Shown here piece after piece: positions 21,501 to 27,700 of a stretch of DNA of 64,000 bases. This DNA comes from Incurvaria masculella (taxonomy: Eukaryota; Arthropoda; Insecta; Lepidoptera; Incurvariidae), in contig OX335649.1 in the NCBI GenBank assembly GCA_946894095.1, positions 18,494,001 to 18,558,000 of the forward strand, given 5' to 3'. The first letter of the stretch is position 1, and each line of letters begins with the position of its first letter. Both the position numbers and the translations under genes were made by a program. The notes beneath the pieces were generated by a model. That model saw nothing but the letters and a program-made list of their open reading frames with translations. It was not told where the DNA came from and did not search any database.

Positions 21501-23551
21501 GAACTGGATGGAAAACACGGACAATTTTCATTGCCGCTTCGACCATCGTTCATCCAATGCGATGGTACCAACCCGGTGGGATTAACCCTACCATCTAGTA
21601 AGTAAGGAAGAGGACCTACAGTTTAACGTGGAATCCGAACCACGGCCAGTCTCTGTCAACAGTCGAATGGTCACCCATCCAAGACCAGACCGGACCCAGC
21701 GTTGCTTAACTTCGGAGAGCGATCGCCGAAGTGTCGCGCCACTGGGCTATTGAGGCTGACAAAGTAGTGCAAATAATGCAGTTCTACTTCATTTTCAAAG
21801 CTCTTTCTTATGGTAAAGCCCATATATTTCTATGACATTTAGTTTTAAAGTTAGGTTGCGTAAACACATGGACACTTGTACCAACCATTATGGGCTATTA
21901 AACTTTCAAGTCCATTTATCTCGAAACTCTCATTTCTCCAATTAAAGGATTAATCAGTATTTAGGGTTTTATCAGTATACTGACGATATAGAAACTGAAA
22001 CGGATGACAGGCCAGACTTCGTGCTGGTGCGACAGAACGTGCGCGACGCCGGCGCAGACAACAAGGCGCTGCTGTTGGCCCTCAAGTTCGGCGGCGTGCC
22101 CTCCATCAACAGCCTGAACGCTCTCTACAACTTCCAGGTCCACATTCATTTCTCCTTTTCCATTCAATTCGATTCGATCAATTCTGCACCAATCAGAAGT
22201 TGTTAGGTTATGTATATCTGCTCTCTTACTGCTGGATTTTTTTATGTAACTGGACATGGATGGCTAGTAACAAACTGACCCAAAGATATTAGTCTAACAC
22301 ACCACATGGTGTGGAACTAGGTGCCATGCCATGACAGCTCGGCTACATTGAATTGGATGGAAAACACGGACAATTTTAATTGCCGCTTTGGCCATTGTTT
22401 AGTCAATGCGATGGTGCCAACCCGGGCGGAATTAACCACCTAGTAAGTAAAGAAGAGGACCTACAGTTTTACGTGGAATCCAAACCACGGCCAGCCTCAA
22501 CGGTTGAAAATGGTCACCCATCCAGAACCTAACCGCGCTCAGAGGTGCTTCACCAAGCTTATCGAATCACTGGGCGTCGCGCCACTGGGCTACCGAGGCT
22601 GACAATGACGTCCGCCTCTGATAGAAGAACGATTAATCGAGATCTCTCAATCAAATTATCACATTATACACCGGTTCAGTCCCAGGTGAAGTAACAACTT
22701 AATAATAATAAAAACTATATCAAAAACAAGAATTAAATACGTACTAGCTAAAATAAAAACCGTCCAGGAGCAGTCGAGACGGGATTGCAGCAGTGCCGGG
22801 GGCCCCCGACAACCCTGGTGCCCATCAGACGAGATAAAAAATCTCATCCATGGGCACCGAGTGCGGGAAGGCCCCCATAACGCTCGCTGCGTTCCCCCTC
22901 TGGACAGCCAGACTGATGCGTTGGAGGAGGAACGACCCGGCTCGGCTGTCCCCAGACGATTCGCGCAGCCTCTTGCCCAGCTCGCTCAACAATTGCTTTC
23001 CAGCTGCGCAAACGGGACCTAAAGTTTCTACTGCGAATGGGATGAAGTTATAATTTTGGCTAATGATTGCCTGGTATTTGGAGATTTTGGCTCTAGCCGC
23101 TGTCTCACTGGCAGACCCCGCGGTCCCTGCGGTTGACCTAATATGTGAAGCCGCGAGCGTGTCGACGCAGGTAGCATCCCAGACGAGAGCCATACCGTGT
23201 GACCAGGGGATCAAGGTCATCCCGTCTGGGCGCTTGCCATCCTCCCATAACAACTTAGTTTTTAAGTATTTTTATCGACCATCTTCCTAGTTCAATATTT
23301 TTGTTGGCAACAGTGTCATGTAATTCGATGTTATCATTTTCGTTTGGTATTTTTAAATTAATTTGGTACGCAACAAATGCCTCACATGCCAATCCCGTAT
23401 AAACGTAGCGATTACTACTAGCTGATGAACTGGAAACTATCCACAGGACCGTCCATGGGTGTTCGCTCACCTATTGCAGCTGCAGCGTCGGCTGGGCAGA
23501 GAGAACTTCCCACTCATCGAGCAGACCTACTACCACAACCACACCGACATG
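6440..23551 (+). CDS. Syn: Synapsin, 5' and central part (seven exons visible, 3' end missing)
   Basis: Synapsin is a neuronal phosphoprotein that tethers synaptic vesicles to the cytoskeleton. Seven exons join in phase: 6440-6546, 10426-10550, 18068-18283, 18852-19012, 20755-20840, 22011-22137, 23447-23551 (309 codons). In order they encode domain A with the PKA site RRFS in [15 protein letters not shown], a Pro/Gly/Ser-rich linker, the [20 protein letters not shown] segment, and the start of domain C ([71 protein letters not shown]). The ATP-grasp half of domain C and the C-terminal domains are not in the visible exons. The initiator is unresolved: the first exon is open upstream into repeat sequence. 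A lectin gene lies antisense in intron 2 and TIMP lies antisense downstream of exon 7. Identity is firm; the 5' start and 3' continuation are not. Confidence 0.93.
6547..9945. other. Synapsin intron 1, mostly unassigned
   Basis: Contains the MITE at 7926-8136, an AT-rich stretch at 7190-7260 and a GC-rich patch at 8165-8375 with overlapping open frames but no recognised protein. Confidence 0.5.
7926..8136. mobile_element. Palindromic MITE (CATGGTAA ends), copy 1
   Basis: Left CTACCATGGTAAATTATCTCGC, right GCGAGTTAATTTAAGATGGTAAC; the centre holds extra sequence. Related to 13569, 43121 and 46303. Confidence 0.6.
9946..10368. repeat. 42 bp minisatellite, about ten units
   Basis: Units of about 42 bp, e.g. 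GTTGCGGGGTCGACGCAATC then TTCGTGACCCATCCTGACGTAC, recur at about 9950, 9988, 10032, 10078, 10119, 10160, 10203, 10244, 10286 and 10328. Because 42 is 14 codons, long frames stay open on both strands ([14 protein letters not shown] on +, [11 protein letters not shown] on -); these are probably not real proteins. It ends about 58 bp before the Synapsin domain A exon. Confidence 0.85.
10426..10550 (+). CDS. Syn: Synapsin exon with second half of domain A
   Basis: The acceptor cattgcgcag|A completes AGA (Arg), then reads [20 protein letters not shown] and a Pro-rich stretch ([20 protein letters not shown]). The donor is CAAG|GTAAGC, phase 1. The serine in RRFS is the conserved domain A phosphorylation site. 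The exon is GC-rich and starts about 58 bp after a 42 bp minisatellite. The same frame stays open upstream through the minisatellite, but that part is not expected to be coding. Confidence 0.9.
10706..11255. mobile_element. TTAA-flanked MITE, copy 2
   Basis: 550 bp including a TTAA at each end and inverted ends GGTGGCCCAACCCG / CGGGTTGGGCCACC. It lies in Synapsin intron 2, 155 bp after the domain A exon. Confidence 0.9.
11385..11765. mobile_element. Long-armed palindromic MITE (about 375 bp)
   Basis: The left arm (GGTCGGCCCGTAAGC, CATACAAACGTAGTTTACTA, ATATCTGTGTCTGCATGC) is matched on the right by GCATGCAGACACAGATAT, TAGTAAACTACGTTTGTATG and GCTTACGGGCCG. In Synapsin intron 2. Confidence 0.85.
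11889..12052. mobile_element. 160 bp palindromic MITE, copy 1
   Basis: Ends GCCCCGGTTGCACAAAG and CTTTCGTGCACTCGGCCC are imperfect inverted repeats; inner arms GTTCAAACACGTCACTTT / AAAGTGACGTGTTTGATC also pair. It lies just past the lectin poly(A) signal. Confidence 0.85.
12105..12110 (-). terminator. Poly(A) signal of the lectin gene
   Basis: AATAAA on the minus strand, about 120 nt after the lectin stop codon, followed downstream by a MITE at 11889-12052. Confidence 0.5.
12230..12426 (-). CDS. C-type lectin exon 5, CRD2 end and stop
   Basis: The acceptor actatgtcctcag|GT restores the frame as [22 protein letters not shown]. An upstream AG (ttaattcag) would run into a stop in the required phase, so it is rejected. 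[18 protein letters not shown] and AFVCE complete the fold; the protein ends RLPIWD with TAG at 12230-12232. Confidence 0.92.
12230..16782 (-). CDS. Secreted dual-CRD C-type lectin (immulectin-like)
   Basis: Five exons (complement of 16716-16782, 15585-15851, 13726-13911, 13064-13312, 12230-12426) join, all at phase 1, into a 321-residue protein. Residues 1-20 are a signal peptide ([20 protein letters not shown]). CRD1 spans about 40-157 with C60, C135, C149, C157. CRD2 spans about 184-311 with C201, C288, C303, C311, LND at 298-300 and AFVCE near the end. The length and signal-CRD-CRD layout are those of lepidopteran immulectins, haemolymph pattern-recognition proteins. Neither CRD has a clear EPN or QPD sugar/calcium motif; CRD2 has EPS (272-274), so the ligand cannot be predicted. 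The gene is antisense inside Synapsin intron 2. A TATA-like box lies 61 nt before the ATG and an AATAAA lies downstream. Confidence 0.9.
13064..13312 (-). CDS. C-type lectin exon 4, CRD2 first half
   Basis: Acceptor gttattctccag|GA; donor GATG|GTCAGT, phase 1. It encodes [40 protein letters not shown], and [19 protein letters not shown], the standard CRD pattern YK.....W.DA...C..E...L..L.S. Confidence 0.92.
13569..13692. mobile_element. Palindromic MITE (CATGGTAA ends), copy 2
   Basis: CATGGTAAATGAACTCGTC to GATGTAATTGACCATGGTA with inner TGGTGAACAGG / CCTGTTCACCGG arms. It is in lectin intron 3, 34 bp from the exon. Confidence 0.8.
13726..13911 (-). CDS. C-type lectin exon 3, CRD1 end and linker
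   Basis: Acceptor atgattacag|GA; donor CCCCAG|GTTCAC (weak), phase 1. It encodes [20 protein letters not shown], then [19 protein letters not shown] and RRAICKK with the last two CRD1 cysteines, and a Cys/Pro-rich linker [12 protein letters not shown]. No EPN/QPD motif precedes the DEC segment. A palindromic MITE ends 34 bp past the donor. Confidence 0.88.
14749..15578 (-). pseudogene. 5'-truncated non-LTR retrotransposon, reverse transcriptase C-terminal part
   Basis: Within lectin intron 2, same strand. It begins at the catalytic YADD motif ([10 protein letters not shown]) and continues through [39 protein letters not shown], and [20 protein letters not shown], the usual Jockey/CR1-type RT end. 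A frameshift near 15010 moves it to the frame reading [34 protein letters not shown] and VKSFFLAD*. The N-terminal RT and the endonuclease are missing, as expected for 5' truncation during insertion. An AATAAATAA tract near 14660 may mark its 3' end. Confidence 0.85.
15585..15851 (-). CDS. C-type lectin exon 2, CRD1 first half
   Basis: Acceptor tatctgcag|AC completes GAC (Asp); donor GAAG|GTAAGA, phase 1. It encodes [20 protein letters not shown] and [20 protein letters not shown], the typical YKL...W.DA...C..E pattern, then [20 protein letters not shown] decayed retrotransposon lies directly behind the donor. Confidence 0.92.
16716..16782 (-). CDS. C-type lectin exon 1, signal peptide
   Basis: ATG at 16782; encodes [20 protein letters not shown] then DK. 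The hydrophobic core and the small residue at the likely cleavage site fit a secretion signal. The donor AAAG|GTGAGT is strong, phase 1. Confidence 0.85.
16843..16853 (-). promoter_or_regulatory. TATA-like box of the lectin gene
   Basis: The minus strand reads CCATATATAAT about 61 nt upstream of the lectin ATG, a plausible spacing for a TATA box with a short 5' leader. No clear NF-kB site was recognised nearby. The region is AT-rich, so chance is possible. Confidence 0.4.
17293..17331. repeat. Perfect hairpin, 17 bp arms, 5 nt loop
   Basis: CTTCTTGCGGGGCTTGT, loop AAAAG, ACAAGCCCCGCAAGAAG. GC-rich in an AT-rich intron, 510 bp upstream of the lectin start. Confidence 0.8.
17378..17759 (+). 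mobile_element. SINE, tRNA-headed subfamily, full length (D)
   Basis: Starts GGCTCGTAGCCTAGTGGCGC (A box), then GGGTTCAATTCC (B box), a CTTTCTTTCTCTTTCTGAG segment, the common body, and an A-tail at 17749-17759. It lies in Synapsin intron 2 upstream of the lectin gene. Confidence 0.9.
17824..18013. mobile_element. Inverted-repeat element next to a Synapsin exon
   Basis: Left TTACCACTAGGTGCCACATA then AAACTGTGCCA; right TGGCACAGTTTCATATGGCG then CCACCTGGTGGTAA. Arms of about 33 bp enclose 120 bp. The right end is 55 bp before the exon at 18068. Confidence 0.75.
18068..18283 (+). CDS. Syn: Synapsin linker exon
   Basis: Acceptor gcgcgcag|CG joins the phase 1 G of the previous exon to give Ala; donor CTCG|GTGAGC, phase 1. 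It encodes a Gly/Pro/Ser-rich linker ([17 protein letters not shown]) and [34 protein letters not shown], which is strongly conserved in insect synapsins. It is very GC-rich within AT-rich introns. An internal AG (gcgtcagcag) could also act as acceptor. A small inverted-repeat element ends about 55 bp upstream. Confidence 0.9.
18852..19012 (+). CDS. Syn: Synapsin exon, start of domain C
   Basis: Acceptor ggcgtacag|GA fits the incoming phase 1; donor TTTAGG|GTAAGT, phase 0. It encodes [18 protein letters not shown], then [20 protein letters not shown] and [10 protein letters not shown]. This is the signature start of the synapsin C domain (compare the vertebrate VLLVIDEPHTDWAKYFKGK region). 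The reading frame continues past the donor, but that extension has no synapsin similarity. Confidence 0.95.
19013..20754. other. Synapsin intron 4, nothing recognised
   Basis: AT-rich, with no known repeat family of this window and no open frame of note beyond read-through from the exon. Confidence 0.5.
20755..20840 (+). CDS. Syn: Synapsin domain C exon
   Basis: Acceptor tttcggcag|GAG, phase 0; donor TTCAA|GTAAGT, phase 2. It encodes [20 protein letters not shown] and GTKVTRCFK, the domain C segment between VEQAEF and KPDFVLVRQ. It is too short to stand out as an open frame; the homology and the exact phase match on both sides support it. Confidence 0.92.
21380..21760 (-). mobile_element. 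SINE, 5S/tRNA chimeric head, full length (E)
   Basis: The T-tail is at the left, the head at the right. The head, reverse complemented, reads CAATAGCCCAGTGGCGCGAC, then CCGAAGTTAAGCAACGCTGG and CTTGGATGGGTGACC. The last two match 5S rRNA including its internal control region. The body is shared with the tRNA-headed copies. In Synapsin intron 5. Confidence 0.9.
22011..22137 (+). CDS. Syn: Synapsin domain C exon
   Basis: Acceptor gatgacag|G completes AAG (Lys), then reads [42 protein letters not shown]. The phase 0 donor is CAG|GTCCAC, which is weak at +3 to +6, but the next exon joins perfectly. A SINE lies 100 bp downstream. Confidence 0.93.
22237..22603 (-). mobile_element. SINE, 5S/tRNA chimeric head (F)
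   Basis: Same structure as the 21380 copy, with changes in the 5S part. It begins 100 bp after a Synapsin exon. Confidence 0.85.
22660..23275 (-). mobile_element. Transposon-associated ORF fragment (DGKRPDG...VWDATCVDT family)
   Basis: Minus strand, in Synapsin intron 6, upstream of exon 23447. The open frame 23253-22825 reads [65 protein letters not shown] and [11 protein letters not shown] recognise this as a sequence seen repeatedly in invertebrate repetitive DNA near reverse transcriptase-like ORFs; its role is not known to me. The tail to 22660 looks like 3' non-coding sequence. Confidence 0.65.
23447..23551 (+). CDS. Syn: Synapsin domain C exon (last one found)
   Basis: Acceptor atccacag|GAC and donor ACATG|GTGAGT, both phase 0. 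It encodes [20 protein letters not shown] and [15 protein letters not shown], matching the synapsin region before the conserved KxGHxHxG segment. That following segment was searched for by eye to the window end on the + strand and not seen. The intron starting at 23552 holds the antisense TIMP gene. Confidence 0.94.
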
Positions 23552-23709
23552 GTGAGTGCCATCCAGATTTGCCTCTTGAACTGATTGCTTGGCTGCCGTC
23601 GCGGAACTCGTGTGTTACTCTGATTTATAATGTACGGAGTTATGTTCTGGTATAGTTGTGATCCTTGGGAGCGCATTTTTAATTGTAAAAACAATCAATG
23701 CGTGCCACA

Positions 23710-24072
23710 CTACCGATGGATTTCTGCTATGGCGAATTCTAGGAATACTCGATAATAATGGGAAAGTAAGTATCGAGTATTCCGGGAATTCGGCAATTTG
23801 ACGTGAGGACATATCACGTCCACGTGATATTCGTCATATTCACGTGAAGATTTTGGAAAATACCCATCCAAATAAAGCGTTTCATAGCTACAGTACTTAT
23901 AATTAAACGCAGTTAAGCTTCCAACAGTTTTATTAGCAACAGCGTCAGATTCTACATTAAACTCTCGCCATGAATCGTTAACTAAGACTTCAAAAGTTGT
24001 AAATGGACAGTCAGGCAAAATTCTTTGAGAAAGTGTATGATAGAACTGGCAATTTTTATTAAAAAATCTGCG
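23710..24072 (-). CDS. Hypothetical fragment, Cys-containing, possibly secreted
   Basis: Between Synapsin exon 7 and TIMP, minus strand. The frame reads NKNCQFYHTLSQRILPDCPF, TTFEVLVNDSWREFNVESDA, VANKTVGSLTAFNYKYCSYE and TLYLDGYFPK. A possible acceptor (gatcgcag) precedes it. A second stretch at 23400-23255 ([17 protein letters not shown] ... [13 protein letters not shown]) has a loosely similar layout. No family is recognised; it may be a decayed gene or transposon piece. Confidence 0.25.
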   Translation of the reverse strand, partial: RRFFNKNCQFYHTLSQRILPDCPFTTFEVLVNDSWREFNVESDAVANKTVGSLTAFNYKYCSYETLYLDGYFPKSSREYDEYHVDVICPHVKLPNSRNTRYLLSHYYRVFLEFAIAEIHR

Positions 24073-24734
24073 ATCGGAATAATTACTCCGAATAACCTAC
24101 CAATGGCATTGAAAATAATAGAGAATAACGCTTGGATTTTAAATATCATTTTAGAATATAGGAACAATTAAAAAACGAAAACGGCTCTTGAGGAAGAATA
24201 TGTTCTTTTCATTCAATTTTTGGGGTTATATTTTTTAGATATATTTGTGTAAGGTTTGGAATGTACGCCTACGAATTCATATTTGACAAGTACGTTAACA
24301 CAATCGTTGTCGAGGGAGGAATGCTGCATGTTATTTGAAAATCTCACATTTGCTACTTGTTTCGGGCAAGGCGCTCATTTTAAACATTCTCACTGAAGAA
24401 AACCAAATACCACGCTACGATGCTACGATCGGAATCATTTAATATTTCAAGTCTATTTCTTATTTGTAACATTTAGAAAACTAGTAATATCACTATTTTT
24501 ACATTAAACGGCACATTTGTTAACTTAGTAAATAAATAATACAAAAATAACATTAAACTAATCTTCACAATGAACAAAACAACAGAAGATGAATTTGAAA
24601 AGATGAGTCGATAGTAAAGAAAACACCAATTGAGAAAATACTGTTCACTTAAATACATAGTGACTGATCACCTAACGATTGGAAAACGTAGAAGTTCCTA
24701 GAGACTAATATAAATTACAAGCAATAAAGTCAGA

Positions 24735-24792
24735 TCAGGTCATGGTTCCGTTGAATCTCTGCATCTGGAGACACCTCGTAAGCTTGGGAGCC
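24735..24792 (-). CDS. Timp: TIMP exon 6, C-terminus
   Basis: Acceptor tgtcattccag|G completes AGG, then APKLTRCLQMQRFNGTMT and TGA. The CGWTR...TRC..Q ending matches the C-terminal pattern of arthropod TIMPs. Confidence 0.85.
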
Positions 24793-27700
24793 CTGGAATG
24801 ACAAATATCTTATTATAGACGTGTCCAATATTGTATATGTCCTGTTATCATGGAAAATTGCTGAGATAAGATACATTGTAAGACAGTTTTTAATGCGATT
24901 ATTTTAACATTTTTGCCTTTTTCATGACGGCTTAATAATGCAAACATATTATTTTATTTACAATAATGTTGACCGGACCTTAAAATGTATTCGGAGGTAC
25001 GTTGTGTTATTCTTAGATTATATTTGTGCGTGAAAATTGTTCAACAAGTTTATTAGATAAAAAGTAGAAGTCAAAGAAAGAAGTGTTTTTTGGAAATCAA
25101 AGAAACTTAGCACCTAAAAGAATCACATTGAGCCGTGCACATAAAATACAACGAGTGGCAAGCGCAGTCCAGCAGTGTCCGTTTTCGTTTCGCAGGTGGC
25201 TTCTGTGTCTCTATTGGCAATCGGTTTTACACAATTTTGGTGTTAAATTTTCGGTTATTTCTGTGCCCCCCTCGTGGCAATCAGTCCATACGATTATTCC
25301 AAGACGAACAACGATGACGGCTAAAGATAAAACAATAGTTTCACCTGGTCCAGCCGCAGCGTCCGTTCCGGTTGTGCAGGCATATGCCATGCCGCTCGTA
25401 GCAGTCGTCGAAACGCGCGCGGCACGTGTTCGGCGATAGAGGCCGGCGACTCTGCCAGCGGTTCATCGCTACTTGTACCTGAAACGACCGTTCCAGCATA
25501 AGTTCCCAGTAATAAGTCCCAAGAAGGATGAATTCAGAGAACTAGTTTTTTTTCTATTCACTATACATTTTGTCTGAATTTAAAGGAATGCTATGTTTAT
25601 TCGTCTTAGATGTCTACTCAGACGTTAAGTCGATCACAGAATAAGAATCCACCCGGACATATACTACTACGTGGCACGCGGATAAAAGCTGACGGCTCTT
25701 CTAGTAGGTTTAGGTTTAATCGATGCGGTGAGCGATATCATTCTGGGTCGATGTGAACATGCCTCTTGTTTGCCCGTATCGACAACTGCCATTATAACCG
25801 CTCGTTGCTTTACAATATTAGAACCCAAAACATCAACTAATTTAAACATGTCAACCCAGCACCACCACATTTGCCCTTCTAAAAATCTCGTTAAAGTGAT
25901 TCGTTAACTTTTTTATTATTTCTTTATTACTATCATTGTTGGGGTTAAGTGATCTCTTCCTTTACAAAATTACGAAAAGATGCCAAATTAAATCCAGATT
26001 CAACAGATGCATCGTTTGGATGACACAACAATATGTATATGTAATGTTACCTTGCAAGAGCATCCCTGTCTGTACAGCATCCGGAATCCTTTCCTCTGTC
26101 TCGGCGTCACTTCTTTCCATTTAGAGTTGTACCCACACAGTGATATGTGAGCTTCCAGTTGCATTATTCGGCCTGTCAAAAAAGAAACCATTTTTATAAT
26201 CACTATTTTCATGAATTCACTTATATATTCACGTATGCGTAGTAAGACATATACTAAAAACCTGTTTACAAATTAACAAAAACATTCGGACAAACAACAC
26301 GGATTTGTGCCCGGTAGGTCTGTCGTTACAATCATTGAACCACAGAATGGGATCAAACACAGCCTACCGATGTTGTTTACCTATGAGACTATCAACTAGT
26401 GTTTAACCATACAAATGGTTCAATGGAAGTTGAAAACTGGAACTATTTGGAATACGAGAAAAATCAAACTTGGTTTTCTGAATTTCTCACCAATAGCCTT
26501 GTGAGAATGTGAGGGTGATGAGCTTTTCGACCATAGATGTCCACAGTGGAGTCCCCCAAGGTTCAGTAATCGGACTGATTGCCTTCGGTATTTACCTCAC
26601 GGAATTTCGAGCGATCCTACAGATGACCTAGAGGTTTGCTGAACTAAAATCGTAGGAGGCTCACTCACGCACTACCTCGTACTTACATGGACACACGAAG
26701 TAATCTCGCTTACCACATAGACCCAAGACTGGTTAATTTCACTCAACGTGGACACAATTTCCGTCCTTCACATAGGAAAGAAAACCCAAGGAAAACATAC
26801 ATCATTCAGGGAAATACGAGAATGTACGTAACTGTAACAGTCTACCCAGTGAAGTTGAAGTAAATCATATTAATTTTGCTAAAATCATGACAAGTATTAA
26901 TAATCCATGTCAAAGTTTAATAAGAAAACTGTGTTTATATTTTACTTCTCTCTGCGGATTCGTTGATAGATACTTATCTGGTCTAATAGTTACTTACAAC
27001 GCTGACTAGGTTGGCAACTGACCTGTTATGAGGTATGTCTCCTTAGTTTGTAGGGTGACCCCGCATAAGGAGTCCTGCGACGGAGATAGCAAGCGACCTG
27101 CCCTCAGCGCCACCTGCGCCTTAGGCGTGGCCTGAAATTGTTTACACGGATTGTTTAATTATGTATCGTAATACAAAATACGCGAAACAGACACGAAATG
27201 CACCCATTCACTGTCAAAATGTATCCACTTAGAACCAACAGATGCTCTAAATGCATTATCAGCAGGGTTGGTTTCCTACAAAGTACAACCTTGGGTCATT
27301 CAAACGTGAAGAAGCACCTGGCCGGCCGGCATGGTTTTCGTAGCCTCCCAGAAAGTTCGAAACCCCATGGATGTAGTCGGGCACTTCTTAGGTGATGGTC
27401 TGGCGTATGCCGCGCTTAACATAAAAAAAACAAAGATCCAAAAGTGCTAGTATAAGTTTGTGAGTTTTGAAACGTCTTAAGTCATTTATTATAAAAAAAT
27501 ATGGCCTCCCCAAACAAAATCTGGCAAATCTGCACGAATTTATAGTTAGATTTATATTTTTATTTATTGAGCATAAATAACCCTTGCGGGCCGTGCACAT
27601 GTTATAATATACATGGTGTAATAAAATAAAATCATTACATCAAATTTACAATTTATTGAAAATTACAATTATAATTATACAAAAAATAACATTTAAATTA

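Noticed and set aside
25667..25870. Minus-strand frame between TIMP exons 4 and 5
   Set aside because: No TIMP similarity; the exons at 26051-26172 and 25345-25478 join directly in phase.
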